NCBI GenBank assembly: GCA_017446845.1
Contig: JAFSOQ010000023.1
Span: 1 to 49,300 of the forward strand
DNA length: 49,300 nucleotides
Direction: 5' to 3'
From: Selenomonadaceae bacterium
GTDB taxonomy: Bacteria > Bacillota > Negativicutes > Selenomonadales > Selenomonadaceae
Shown: positions 33,572 through 40,979 of the stretch, in pieces
Layout: each line of letters begins with the position of its first letter
How positions within the stretch are numbered: the stretch's first letter is position 1
The notes under the pieces: generated by a model
Database searches by the model: none
Seen by the model: only the letters and a program-made list of their open reading frames with translations
Told to the model about the DNA's origin: nothing
Position numbers and translations under genes: made by a program

Positions 33572-33667
33572 TCGATAATGCGATTGAGTTTTAAAGTTTC
33601 CTGCGTCGAGTAGACCGGCTTGCAGTTGTGCGGCTTTTTTTTTGCCGGAAGAGTGGCGGTTGCGTTT
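33572..33667 (-). repeat. Dispersed 95-bp repeat, copy B
   Basis: Matches 15384-15478 with about six substitutions and one extra T. On the minus strand both read MKRNRHSSGKKK or similar; copy B lies among transposase fragments. Confidence 0.8.
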
Positions 33668-33679
33668 CATTTTTTTTAC

Positions 33680-33755
33680 TTCGCCTGACTTACGCAACTT
33701 TTGCCTTCAGAGCGTTTCTTCAGGTAGAAGGTTTTGAAAACAGGGTCGATAGTTT
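33680..33755 (-). pseudogene. IS110-family transposase fragment
   Basis: The minus strand reads DPVFKTFYLKKRSEGKS, the conserved C-terminal block of IS110/IS1111 transposases, then loses the family pattern (CVSQAK and a stop). An in-frame stop lies just before it. It is a short relic, similar to but not identical with the IS110 tail at 49 kb. Confidence 0.65.
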
Positions 33756-33867
33756 TCTAAATGCGTACATAAATTTTAGAAAACCTGCATGAAAGTTGGT
33801 AAAGCGAATTCTTTTGACGACGATATTTGCTCCGGGTTTTGCTGCTCAAAATCTGTTTACAGATAAG

Positions 33868-33966
33868 TTAAAGACCATATTTAATGGTTGCTTTTGTCAC
33901 ACCGTAAATTTCAGCATGTTTAAAAACCGCTTGCCTAAAATTTTTTTCTTGTGCTATTCTATCCAT
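33868..33966 (-). pseudogene. Truncated transposase, N-terminal HTH fragment
   Basis: MDRIAQEKNFRQAVFKHAEI then YGVTKATIKYGL and TAA: 32 residues resembling the N-terminal helix-turn-helix of IS3/IS481-like integrase-core transposases (KHGVTKASxRY). It keeps an RBS (AAAGGAG) but ends early. Confidence 0.55.
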
Positions 33967-34251
33967 TGTAAACTCCTTTGTTTTGCTCAGTACTAATCCA
34001 AGCATAACATAAAGGAGCTTTTTTGTTCTATTTTTTTGTAACGCTTCTATTGTAATCCTACATTTTTGAAAAAAATTTTTGTGGCGGATTGCAAGAATAT
34101 TTTCAGGACAGAAAAAACGGCTTTAACGAAATCCAAAATTATGGAAAAAATTTTTTTTACCCGGTCAATTTGATTTTGCCATTCGCCAAAATAATTAAGT
34201 CGCGTCATTCCTTTACATTCCGTGCCACTTTTGATAAACTGTAAAAAAAGT

Positions 34252-34302
34252 GGTTAGCGATTAGTGATTAGGGATTTTTTCCCTAAATCCTAACTTCTAA
34301 AA
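34252..34302. repeat. Border repeat before the CarD-like gene
   Basis: GGTTAGCGATTAGTGATTAG, then GGGATTTTTTCCC and TAAATCCTAACTTC, immediately followed by the RBS AGGAGG. The two halves pair around GGGATTTTTTCCC. Confidence 0.8.
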
Positions 34303-34318
34303 CAGGAGGTGGCATAAG

Positions 34319-34813
34319 TTGAATATCGGCGATAAAGTAGTATATCCGATGCACGGTGCCGGAGAAATTACGGGCATAGAGAAAAACGAAGTCGGTGGCG
34401 TCGTCAGTTCTTATTACATCTTTCGCCTCCCAATGGGCAGCTTGAAACTTATGCTGCCGGTCGATAAAGTGGAGGAAGTCGGCTTGCGCGAACTCATTAC
34501 CCCCGCGCAGCTCGAAGAAGTTGTCGAAGTTTTGAAGGCGGAAACCGATCAAATCCAAGGCAGTTGGAACAAAAGATTTCACACGAACCTTGAGCGACTT
34601 AAGACGGGAGATATTTTGGACGCGGCGGCGGTTGCGAGAAATTTATCCAGGCAGAACAGCAAGAAGAAAATTTCGAGCGGTGAACGAAGAATTCTTGACT
34701 TGTCACGACAAATTTTAATCAGCGAATTGGTTTACGTTTGCAATAAAACGCCTGAAGAAATTACCGAGTGGATTGACGAACTGATTGGCTTGCCCGAACC
34801 GGAAGAAAATTAA
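34319..34813 (+). CDS. CarD/CdnL-family transcription regulator
   Basis: 164 residues starting at TTG after AGGAGGTGG. The N-terminal RNA-polymerase-interacting domain reads MNIGDKVVYPMHGAGEITGI and SYYIFRLPMGSLKLMLPVD; the helical C-terminal domain has RFHTNLERLKTGDILDAAAV and LSRQILISELVYVC. Such proteins bind RNA polymerase beta and stabilise open complexes at rRNA and other promoters. Ends at its own terminator. Confidence 0.93.
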   Translation: MNIGDKVVYPMHGAGEITGIEKNEVGGVVSSYYIFRLPMGSLKLMLPVDKVEEVGLRELITPAQLEEVVEVLKAETDQIQGSWNKRFHTNLERLKTGDILDAAAVARNLSRQNSKKKISSGERRILDLSRQILISELVYVCNKTPEEITEWIDELIGLPEPEEN

Positions 34814-34835
34814 CCTTTCCGAGCAAAAATTTTAT

Positions 34836-34866
34836 CCGAGGTCTGAAAAGACTTCGGAATTTTTTT
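34836..34866 (+). terminator. Rho-independent terminator after the CarD-like gene
   Basis: CCGAGGTCT and AGACTTCGG (one G-T) around GAAA, followed by AATTTTTTT. Confidence 0.9.
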
Positions 34867-34882
34867 GACAATTCGCGACAGC

Positions 34883-34911
34883 TTGCCAAAAAAAATAAAG
34901 CGTGTTAGAAT
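34883..34911 (+). promoter_or_regulatory. Promoter of the ispE operon
   Basis: TTGCCA (34883-34888), exactly 17 bases, TAGAAT (34906-34911), about 30 bp before the ispE start. Confidence 0.7.
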
Positions 34912-34942
34912 TCTGCCGAAAATTAAAAGGCGTGGTGAGTTA

Positions 34943-35800
34943 ATGCTGAAAGAATTGGCGCGAGCGAAAATAAATTTGACGCTGGACATTACGGGCATAC
35001 GAGCGGACGGTTATCACGAAGTCGAAATGATATTGCAGATGATTGAACTGGCTGACGAAGTGGAGCTTAAAAAAATTTCGAGCGGAATAAATTTAAATAT
35101 GAACGCGTCGGGAATAGTTGGAGGTGAAAACATTCCGACGGACGAAAAAAATTTAGCTTGGCGAGCGGCTCTTGAGTTTCAAAAATTCTGCGGAAAAAAT
35201 TTCGGCGTAGCGATAAATCTGACGAAAAAAATACCTGCGGCGGCAGGCTTGGCAGGCGGCTCGGCGGACGCGGCGGCAGTTATTCGCGGCATGAATCGTC
35301 TTTACGAAATGAACTTGACGGAAAACGAACTCTGCGAAATCGGTGCGCGTGTCGGCTCGGACGTTCCCTTCTGCATAATCGGCGGCACGTGTCTTGCCGA
35401 AGGTCGCGGAGAAATTTTAACGCGCCTTGCTCCCGTAAAAAAATTCAACGCCATTTTGGCTAAGCCTCGCGGCGAAATTTCAACGGCTTGGGCTTACAAA
35501 ACTTACGACGACAATCCCGCCAAAAATCACCCGCCTACGCAAGAGATAATCGAGCAGATGGAGCGCGGAAATTACGACGCGGCTTTTAAAAATTTTTCCA
35601 ATGTGCTTGAAGGAGTTGCGCTTAAGAAAATTCCCGCGATTGCCGATTGCAAAAGAAAAATGCTCGCCGCCGGAGCCAAGGTCGCTTTGATGAGCGGCTC
35701 CGGTCCGACGGTTTTCGCCTTGACGGACGATGACTTGACCGCCGAAAAAATCGCTGCAAGTGTCGAAGACGTACAAATTTTTACCACTAAGTTTTTTTAA
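34943..35800 (+). CDS. ispE: 4-diphosphocytidyl-2-C-methyl-D-erythritol kinase
   Basis: GHMP kinase of the non-mevalonate isoprenoid pathway; phosphorylates CDP-ME at the 2-position. Start ATG 34943 gives 285 residues beginning MLKELARAKINLTLDITG; the frame is open from 34865, but those codons cover the promoter. AKINLTLDI, the ATP-binding PAAAGLAGGSADAAA, GSDVPFCIIGG and MSGSGPTVFA are the family motifs. First gene of a run ispE-gntR-hicA-hicB-glmU. Confidence 0.96.
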   Translation: MLKELARAKINLTLDITGIRADGYHEVEMILQMIELADEVELKKISSGINLNMNASGIVGGENIPTDEKNLAWRAALEFQKFCGKNFGVAINLTKKIPAAAGLAGGSADAAAVIRGMNRLYEMNLTENELCEIGARVGSDVPFCIIGGTCLAEGRGEILTRLAPVKKFNAILAKPRGEISTAWAYKTYDDNPAKNHPPTQEIIEQMERGNYDAAFKNFSNVLEGVALKKIPAIADCKRKMLAAGAKVALMSGSGPTVFALTDDDLTAEKIAASVEDVQIFTTKFF

Positions 35801-35810
35801 GTAAGGATGA

Positions 35811-36497
35811 ATGACAATGGGCAACAGACTGGAACCGATAACAATAGACAGCTACCGACCGCTGCGCGAGACCGTTTGCGAAGTTCTGCGCGACGCGATA
35901 AAGCGCGGGATATTGGAGCCGGGCGAACGACTTATGGAAGTTCAGCTTGCCGAGGAATTGGGAATCAGTCGAACACCCGTAAGAGAGGCAATCCGCAAGC
36001 TCGAACAGGAAGGCTATGTCATAATGATGCCGCGCAGAGGCACTTACGTTTCAAACGTATCAGTGCACGACATAAAAGAAATTTTTGAGATACGCACGGC
36101 ACTCGAATCCCTTTCGACGACCTTGGCAACAATGCGCATTGAGCCGGAAGAATTGGAAAAACTTCGCGCTTTGCTCACCGAAATCGAAGGACATATCGAA
36201 CGCAACGACATTGATAAAATCGTCGCTACGGATATTGCCTTCCACGGTTTGCTTTACCAAGTCAGTCGCAATGAACGGCTCGTCACGATAATCAACAACT
36301 TGAAAGAACAACTCGCCCGTTTCCGCACGCTGTCAATGTCTTATCCCGGACGCTTGCAGGAAACTTTGCAGGAACATCGGGCAATGGTCGAGGCAATAGC
36401 GGCAGGTGATGTTGACGCTGCTCGCGACGCCGCCGAACGCCACATGGAACAAGCGGAAGAAACTTTGCTTAAAGCAATGCGGAAAAAAGACAAATGA
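35811..36497 (+). CDS. GntR-family regulator, FadR/FCD subfamily
   Basis: 228 residues. The winged-helix domain has GERLMEVQLAEELGISRTPV followed by REAIRKLEQEGYV; the C-terminal FCD ligand domain has EIRTALESLSTTLA, the metal-binding DIAFHGLLYQVS, and HRAMVEAIAAGD with the conserved His. It sits between ispE and glmU as in related Firmicutes, but its ligand is not evident. The end overlaps hicA by four bases. Confidence 0.93.
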   Translation: MTMGNRLEPITIDSYRPLRETVCEVLRDAIKRGILEPGERLMEVQLAEELGISRTPVREAIRKLEQEGYVIMMPRRGTYVSNVSVHDIKEIFEIRTALESLSTTLATMRIEPEELEKLRALLTEIEGHIERNDIDKIVATDIAFHGLLYQVSRNERLVTIINNLKEQLARFRTLSMSYPGRLQETLQEHRAMVEAIAAGDVDAARDAAERHMEQAEETLLKAMRKKDK

Positions 36498-36676
36498 AAC
36501 GCTCCGAGCTGTTAAAAATTTTACGGCAACACGGTTGTCAATTTTGGAAGAACGGCTCCAATCACGAGAAATGGATAAATCCTGCCGGTAAAAAATTTAC
36601 CGTGCCGCGTCATTCGGGACAAGACTTGCCGAAATATTTGGCTGAAGACATTTTTAAGCAAGCCGGCATAAAGTAA
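36494..36676 (+). CDS. hicA: HicA-family mRNA interferase toxin
   Basis: 60 residues with the dsRBD-like HicA fold: MKRSELLKILRQHGCQFWKN, then GSNHEKW (the active-site His in G-S/D-H), and FTVPRHSGQDLPKYLAEDIFKQAG. Cleaves mRNA when free of HicB. It starts inside the end of gntR (ATGA), so the toxin is translated with a housekeeping regulator. The antitoxin gene follows after 13 bp. Confidence 0.9.
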   Translation: MKRSELLKILRQHGCQFWKNGSNHEKWINPAGKKFTVPRHSGQDLPKYLAEDIFKQAGIK

Positions 36677-36689
36677 AGGAGGAGTCAAA

Positions 36690-37031
36690 ATGAAATGCAT
36701 TTATCCTGCCGTTTTCACGTGGGACGAAGAGTCGAAAACTTATGCTGTTCACTTTCCCGACATTGAAAACTGTTTTACATTTGGCTACACTTTATCGGAA
36801 GCGATTGATTATGCTGACGACGTTTTGAATTTGATGTTGTGGGACGCGGAAAAATGCGGAGACCCTATTCCGAAGGCTAGCAAACTCGAAGACATTAAGC
36901 TTGAGGATAAAAACAGCTTTGCGCAATACATTTATGCAGACACCGAGCTTTACGGAGATTTGATGCAGCTTAGAAAAATTTTGGATATGAAGAAACGAAA
37001 TAAAGCAAAAAAATTCAGAAAGACTGCTTAA
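36690..37031 (+). CDS. hicB: HicB-family antitoxin, shortened C terminus
   Basis: 113 residues; AAAGGAGGAG before the ATG. The N-terminal HicB fold is clear: YPAVFTWDEESKTYAVHFPD, then IENCFTFGYTLSEAIDYADD. After SFAQYIYADTELYGD the protein ends in a basic run (MKKRNKAKKFRKTA). The usual C-terminal ribbon-helix-helix DNA-binding domain of about 30-40 residues is not visible, so it may neutralise HicA without repressing the operon well. Confidence 0.88.
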   Translation: MKCIYPAVFTWDEESKTYAVHFPDIENCFTFGYTLSEAIDYADDVLNLMLWDAEKCGDPIPKASKLEDIKLEDKNSFAQYIYADTELYGDLMQLRKILDMKKRNKAKKFRKTA

Positions 37032-37046
37032 AAAGGAGGTTAGCTT

Positions 37047-38405
37047 ATGAGCTTGGAAACAATCATATTGGCGGCGGGCAAAGGAACACGAATGCGAAGT
37101 AAATTGCCCAAAGTTTTGCACAAAGTCGGCGGTAAGCCCATGCTCCAACACGTAATAGACGCGGCAAAAAAAGCAGGCTCATCGCGTGAAGTCGTGGTAA
37201 TCGGCTCCGGTGCTGATTTGGTAAAAAAAGCAATTCCAAACGTCGAATTCGTCTTGCAAGAGGAACAACTCGGCACGGGGCACGCGGTTCTTTCGGCGAA
37301 AGAAAATTTCGCGGAATCGAAAGGAACCGTTTTAATTCTGTGCGGCGATACTCCGCTTTTGACGAGTAACCTTTTAAAAAATTTCACGACCGCTCACGAA
37401 GATTCAGACTGCGCGGCAACCGTTTTGACCGCAAAAATGCCCGACGCTACAGGCTACGGACGAATTATCCGCGACACCGACGGCACATTTAAAAAAATCG
37501 TCGAGGATAAAGATGCCAACGAGCTTGAGAAAAAAATCAATGAGGTCAATGCGGGCGTTTACTGTTTCGACGTGCAAAAACTTTTCGGCGCATTGGAAAA
37601 GGTCGGCAACGATAATTCTCAAGGCGAATACTATCTGCCCGATGTCTTGACGATTTTGGCGGACGCGGGAGAAAAAATCGGAGCATTCAGAGCTGACTAC
37701 GCAGATGAGACGCTCGGAATAAATTCTCGCGTTCAACTCGCCGCCGCCGACAGAATTTTCCGCATGAAAAAAAATCATGAGCTTATGGATTCGGGCGTCA
37801 CGATAATCGACCCCAACACCACCTTTATCGATTACGACGCGAAAATCGGGCAGGACACCATTATTTATCCGAACACCTACATTGAAGGCAAAACGACGAT
37901 TGGCGAGGATTGCTCGATTGGTCCGAACATTCGGTTCACGGATATGAAAGTCGGCAATAAAGTTACCGCGCAATTCAGCTATTGCCACGAGGCGGAAATT
38001 TGCGACGGCGTTACGCTTGGTCCTTACGTTCATCTTCGCCCCGGCACGACGATTGGCGAGAACGTTAAAATCGGCAATTTCGTTGAGGTCAAGAACTCTA
38101 ATATCGGTGAAGGCTCCAAACTCCCGCACTTGCAATACATCGGCGATACGGACATGGGCAGCGGCGTCAACGTCGGTTGCGGAACGACCACTTGCAACTA
38201 CGACGGCAAACAGAAATTCCGCACGACTATCGGCGACAATGCTTTTATCGGTTGCAATACAAATTTGGTTGCGCCGGTCAATGTGGGAGATGGCGCGTAT
38301 ATCGGAGCAGGTTCCACGATAACAAAGGACGTTCCCAAAGATAATCTTGCTATCGCTCGCGCTCGCCAAACCAATATTGAAGTCTGGAACGATAAGAGGA
38401 AATGA
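37047..38405 (+). CDS. glmU: Bifunctional GlmU (GlcN-1-P acetyltransferase / GlcNAc-1-P uridyltransferase)
   Basis: Makes UDP-GlcNAc for peptidoglycan and envelope synthesis. 452 residues. The N-terminal pyrophosphorylase domain has LAAGKGTRMRSKLPKVLHKV and CGDTPLL; the C-terminal left-handed beta-helix of hexapeptide repeats contains RPGTTIGENVKIGNFVEVKN and NVGCGTTTCNYDGKQK. AAGGAGG precedes the ATG. Followed by a border repeat and prs two genes on, the usual glmU-prs neighbourhood with an insertion. Confidence 0.97.
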   Translation: MSLETIILAAGKGTRMRSKLPKVLHKVGGKPMLQHVIDAAKKAGSSREVVVIGSGADLVKKAIPNVEFVLQEEQLGTGHAVLSAKENFAESKGTVLILCGDTPLLTSNLLKNFTTAHEDSDCAATVLTAKMPDATGYGRIIRDTDGTFKKIVEDKDANELEKKINEVNAGVYCFDVQKLFGALEKVGNDNSQGEYYLPDVLTILADAGEKIGAFRADYADETLGINSRVQLAAADRIFRMKKNHELMDSGVTIIDPNTTFIDYDAKIGQDTIIYPNTYIEGKTTIGEDCSIGPNIRFTDMKVGNKVTAQFSYCHEAEICDGVTLGPYVHLRPGTTIGENVKIGNFVEVKNSNIGEGSKLPHLQYIGDTDMGSGVNVGCGTTTCNYDGKQKFRTTIGDNAFIGCNTNLVAPVNVGDGAYIGAGSTITKDVPKDNLAIARARQTNIEVWNDKRK

Positions 38406-38463
38406 GGAACAAGGAACTGGGAACTGGTAGGAACGAGTTTTCTAGTTCCAAGTTCCCAGTTCC
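38406..38463. repeat. Border repeat after glmU
   Basis: AGGAACTGGGAACTGG then CTAGTTCCAAGTTCCCAG: a purine-rich arm and its complement, able to pair over about 20 bases. It directly precedes the SD hairpin. Confidence 0.8.
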
Positions 38464-38464
38464 T

Positions 38465-38489
38465 AAAAATCGACCGAAGGGAGATTTTT
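38465..38489 (+). promoter_or_regulatory. Shared SD-hairpin leader, copy 3
   Basis: AAAAATC (38465-38471), GACCGAAGGGA, GATTTTT (38483-38489), then CT and the ATG. It fixes the start codon of the following gene at 38492. Confidence 0.85.
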
Positions 38490-38491
38490 CT

Positions 38492-39391
38492 ATGAATGTA
38501 GTTATCTGGGTTCAATACGACACAGTTGCCACGCAAGACAAAGTTAAAGGTCAAAGTCTCTTAAAGCCCGCCTTCGCCGCGCTCGACAAACCTAAAGGCG
38601 CAATAAATATCGTGGGCATTGTCGAATCTGTTTCCATGCCGATTAACAGACTCCCCAACGTCATTGACAAAAAAGATTTGGCAAGCATCGATTTCGATTT
38701 GGTTCTCGTGACGGGACATGACGTCGACCTTGCGCCAATTTTAAAAGAGGCTGAAGAACTCGGCTTGGATACCGATAAATTTGTCCTCGACCGCACAGTT
38801 TTGATTCCGGGGTTCACGCTTGAAAAATATAAGGAACTTCGTCATTCCGACTTATCGATTTTGTCAATGGGCTGGTGGGCAGGCATTGCCTATCACAAAC
38901 TCGGCTTGCCCGAACTGTCGCCGACAATCGGCATGTATACCTACGAAGAAAGTTTTATAAATTTCTTGCCCGAAGCGCGTTGGCATCTCAAAAAAGATTT
39001 GCACTTCGAGCGTACGGAATATAATCACGATTTGGGCACGCATTACCCGATTTTCTGGAATGACGGCACGCAATGGTTTATGAACGGCTACACGAACGAC
39101 GCCGACGCTTTTGAACTTTGGAACGCGCGCAAGAATAAAATTAACTGGTCAAATGTTCTCGTGACAATGCATACGTCAAGCCCCGCCGTTTTGGAAAGAT
39201 TTAACTGCTTGCCCTATGCAAAGAAAGCATGTTTTGTTCCGTTCGAGACTGACCTTGAGTCGGGCTTTTACGTCGACCCGAAACTTTGCGGCGGCAATCT
39301 CCTGCAGGCGGCGGAAGGCATTGCCACAGGTGACGTCGCGGCTTATGACGTTTGGGATTTGTTGCTTTACGGAAAAAAGACAAGGATTTAG
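38492..39391 (+). CDS. DUF1919-like protein
   Basis: 299 residues from ATG 38492; the frame is open from 38402, but the earlier codons read the repeat and hairpin. The mid-part shows the DUF1919 pattern: LSMGWWAGIAYHKLGLPELS, PTIGMYTYEESFINFL, THYPIFWNDG and NARKNKINWSNVLVTMHT. Relatives occur in polysaccharide gene clusters but have no proven activity. The last two codons and the stop (AGG ATT TAG) come from the downstream repeat. No signal peptide. Confidence 0.7.
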   Translation: MNVVIWVQYDTVATQDKVKGQSLLKPAFAALDKPKGAINIVGIVESVSMPINRLPNVIDKKDLASIDFDLVLVTGHDVDLAPILKEAEELGLDTDKFVLDRTVLIPGFTLEKYKELRHSDLSILSMGWWAGIAYHKLGLPELSPTIGMYTYEESFINFLPEARWHLKKDLHFERTEYNHDLGTHYPIFWNDGTQWFMNGYTNDADAFELWNARKNKINWSNVLVTMHTSSPAVLERFNCLPYAKKACFVPFETDLESGFYVDPKLCGGNLLQAAEGIATGDVAAYDVWDLLLYGKKTRI

Positions 39392-39607
39392 GATTTGGGA
39401 TTTAGGATTTAGATAAAAATCCCTAACTCCTAAATCTTAACTCCTAACACCTAACTCAGGATTTAGGATTTGGGATTTAGGATTTAGAGAAAAACCCCTA
39501 ACTCCTAAATCTTAACTCCTAACACCTAACTCAGGATTTAGGATTTGGGATTTAGGATTTAGAGAAAAACCCCTAACTCCTAAATCCTAACTCCTAACTC
39601 CTAAAAA
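39383..39607. repeat. Three tandem 75-bp copies of the border repeat
   Basis: Copies begin at 39383, 39458 and 39533. Each has a left arm TTAGGATTTGGGATTTAGG and a right arm CCCTAACTCCTAAATC plus CTCCTAAC-type units, so each folds on itself. Copies 2 and 3 are almost identical, suggesting recent tandem expansion. The block ends a few bases before the prs RBS. Confidence 0.9.
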
Positions 39608-39615
39608 GGGAGCTG

Positions 39616-40581
39616 TTGAAAGTGAGCATTAACGGCAACACGATTGGTAACCTCTGTTTGATGACGGGAAATGCCAATCCCGAATTGGCGCAGAAAATCG
39701 CCGACCACATTGGCGTTAAAATTTTCGACACATTCGTCGGACGTTTTAACAACGGCGAAACGCAAGTTATGATTAGCGACAGCATTCGCGGCAAAGATAT
39801 TTTTATCGTTCAGCCGACATCGCAGCCCGTCAACGATAATTTAATGGATTTGCTGATTATGGCAGACGCTTGCAAGAGGGCTTCGGCGCACTCAATCACG
39901 GCGGTTGTGCCTTACTACGCTTATGCACGTCAAGACAGAAAAACTCGCGGGCGCGAACCTATTTCCGCAAAACTCGTCGCAAATTTAATGGTCGCGGCGG
40001 GCATGAGCAGAGTTTTGACTGTCGACTTGCACGCGGGACAAATTCAAGGTTTCTTCGACATTCCCGTTGACCATCTCAAAGCGGCTCCCGTATTAGCCGA
40101 TTATTTCCGCGAACAAAATTTCGGTGATGATTTGGTTGTCGTATCGCCCGACTTGGGCGGTGTCACTCGCGCAAGAGAATTGGCGGATTATCTCAAAACT
40201 CAAATTGCCATTATCGAAAAGCGGCGTCCGCGTCCCGGTGAGGCTGAAGTCATGAACATTATCGGCGACGTTAAAGGAAAAGTTACGCTCATGGTTGATA
40301 ACATTGTTGACACGGCAGGCAGTCTCTGCGAAGGCGCGAAGGCTCTCAAAAGACTCGGCGCGAAAAAAGTTATCGCCGCGTGCACTCATGCCGTCCTAAG
40401 CAAAAACGCCGTCGAGAAAATTGACAATTCCGTTATGGAACAGCTTGTCATAACCGACACGATTGCCTTGCCGCCCGAAAAACAATCTCCGAAAATTACC
40501 GTGCTGAGCATGGCGCAGGCTATCGGCGACGTTATCTTGAACATTCAATCGCACCGCTCGGTTAGTGTCTTGTTTAAATAA
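39616..40581 (+). CDS. prs: Ribose-phosphate pyrophosphokinase
   Basis: Makes PRPP from ribose 5-phosphate and ATP. 321 residues from TTG 39616 (AAAGGGAG upstream); a GTG two codons later is possible. RFNNGETQVMI, the ATP-binding YYAYARQDRKTRGREPIS, the metal site DLHAGQIQGFF, VVSPDLGGVTRAR and the PRPP loop VDNIVDTAGSL are all present. Confidence 0.97.
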   Translation: MKVSINGNTIGNLCLMTGNANPELAQKIADHIGVKIFDTFVGRFNNGETQVMISDSIRGKDIFIVQPTSQPVNDNLMDLLIMADACKRASAHSITAVVPYYAYARQDRKTRGREPISAKLVANLMVAAGMSRVLTVDLHAGQIQGFFDIPVDHLKAAPVLADYFREQNFGDDLVVVSPDLGGVTRARELADYLKTQIAIIEKRRPRPGEAEVMNIIGDVKGKVTLMVDNIVDTAGSLCEGAKALKRLGAKKVIAACTHAVLSKNAVEKIDNSVMEQLVITDTIALPPEKQSPKITVLSMAQAIGDVILNIQSHRSVSVLFK

Positions 40582-40600
40582 TTCATCTGAAAAATTTTTG

Positions 40601-40632
40601 CGGGCGGGCAAAGTGCTCGCTCGATTTTGTTT
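40601..40632 (+). terminator. Rho-independent terminator after prs
   Basis: CGGGCGGGCA and TGCTCGCTCG (two G-T pairs) around AAG, followed by ATTTTGTTT. Confidence 0.75.
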
Positions 40633-40649
40633 GCAAGGAGGGATTCCTC

Positions 40650-40961
40650 ATGGCGCAGGTTCAGGAACAACAACAGCAGGTGAATATTTCAGTCAACGAT
40701 TTGATTTTCGCGCAGATAAAAGATTTGGGTAAGCGCATGGACAGATTGGAACACCGGCAAGACAAACTCGAAGAAAAATTGGACCTCACTCGCCGCGAAC
40801 TCAATAACCGCATGGATAAGCAAGACGAGAAAATTGAAAAGCTTGCCGACAAAATCGACAAGCTTGCCGATAAAATCGATTCGTCGTCGAATCACGGGCA
40901 AATCAGCAACATCACGACAATAGGCATTGCGCTTGCCGTCATTTATGCTGTACTCAAATAA
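40650..40961 (+). CDS. Small coiled-coil protein with C-terminal membrane anchor
   Basis: 103 residues. A Gln-rich start (MAQVQEQQQQ), then heptad-patterned coiled coil over residues 20-80 (RMDRLEHRQDKLEEKLDLTR, and the repeat KLADKID twice), and a final hydrophobic helix ITTIGIALAVIYAVL. GCAAGGAGGG precedes the ATG. It sits between prs and htpG. No named family; a tail-anchored oligomer is likely from the sequence. Confidence 0.8.
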   Translation: MAQVQEQQQQVNISVNDLIFAQIKDLGKRMDRLEHRQDKLEEKLDLTRRELNNRMDKQDEKIEKLADKIDKLADKIDSSSNHGQISNITTIGIALAVIYAVLK

Positions 40962-40979
40962 AACACAGGAGGATTTTTT

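Noticed and set aside
38402..38491. Upstream extension of the DUF1919 gene
   Set aside because: It would translate the border repeat and SD hairpin; the hairpin places the start at 38492.
39383..39607. CRISPR array
   Set aside because: The 75-bp units are direct tandem copies with no unique spacers and no cas genes nearby.
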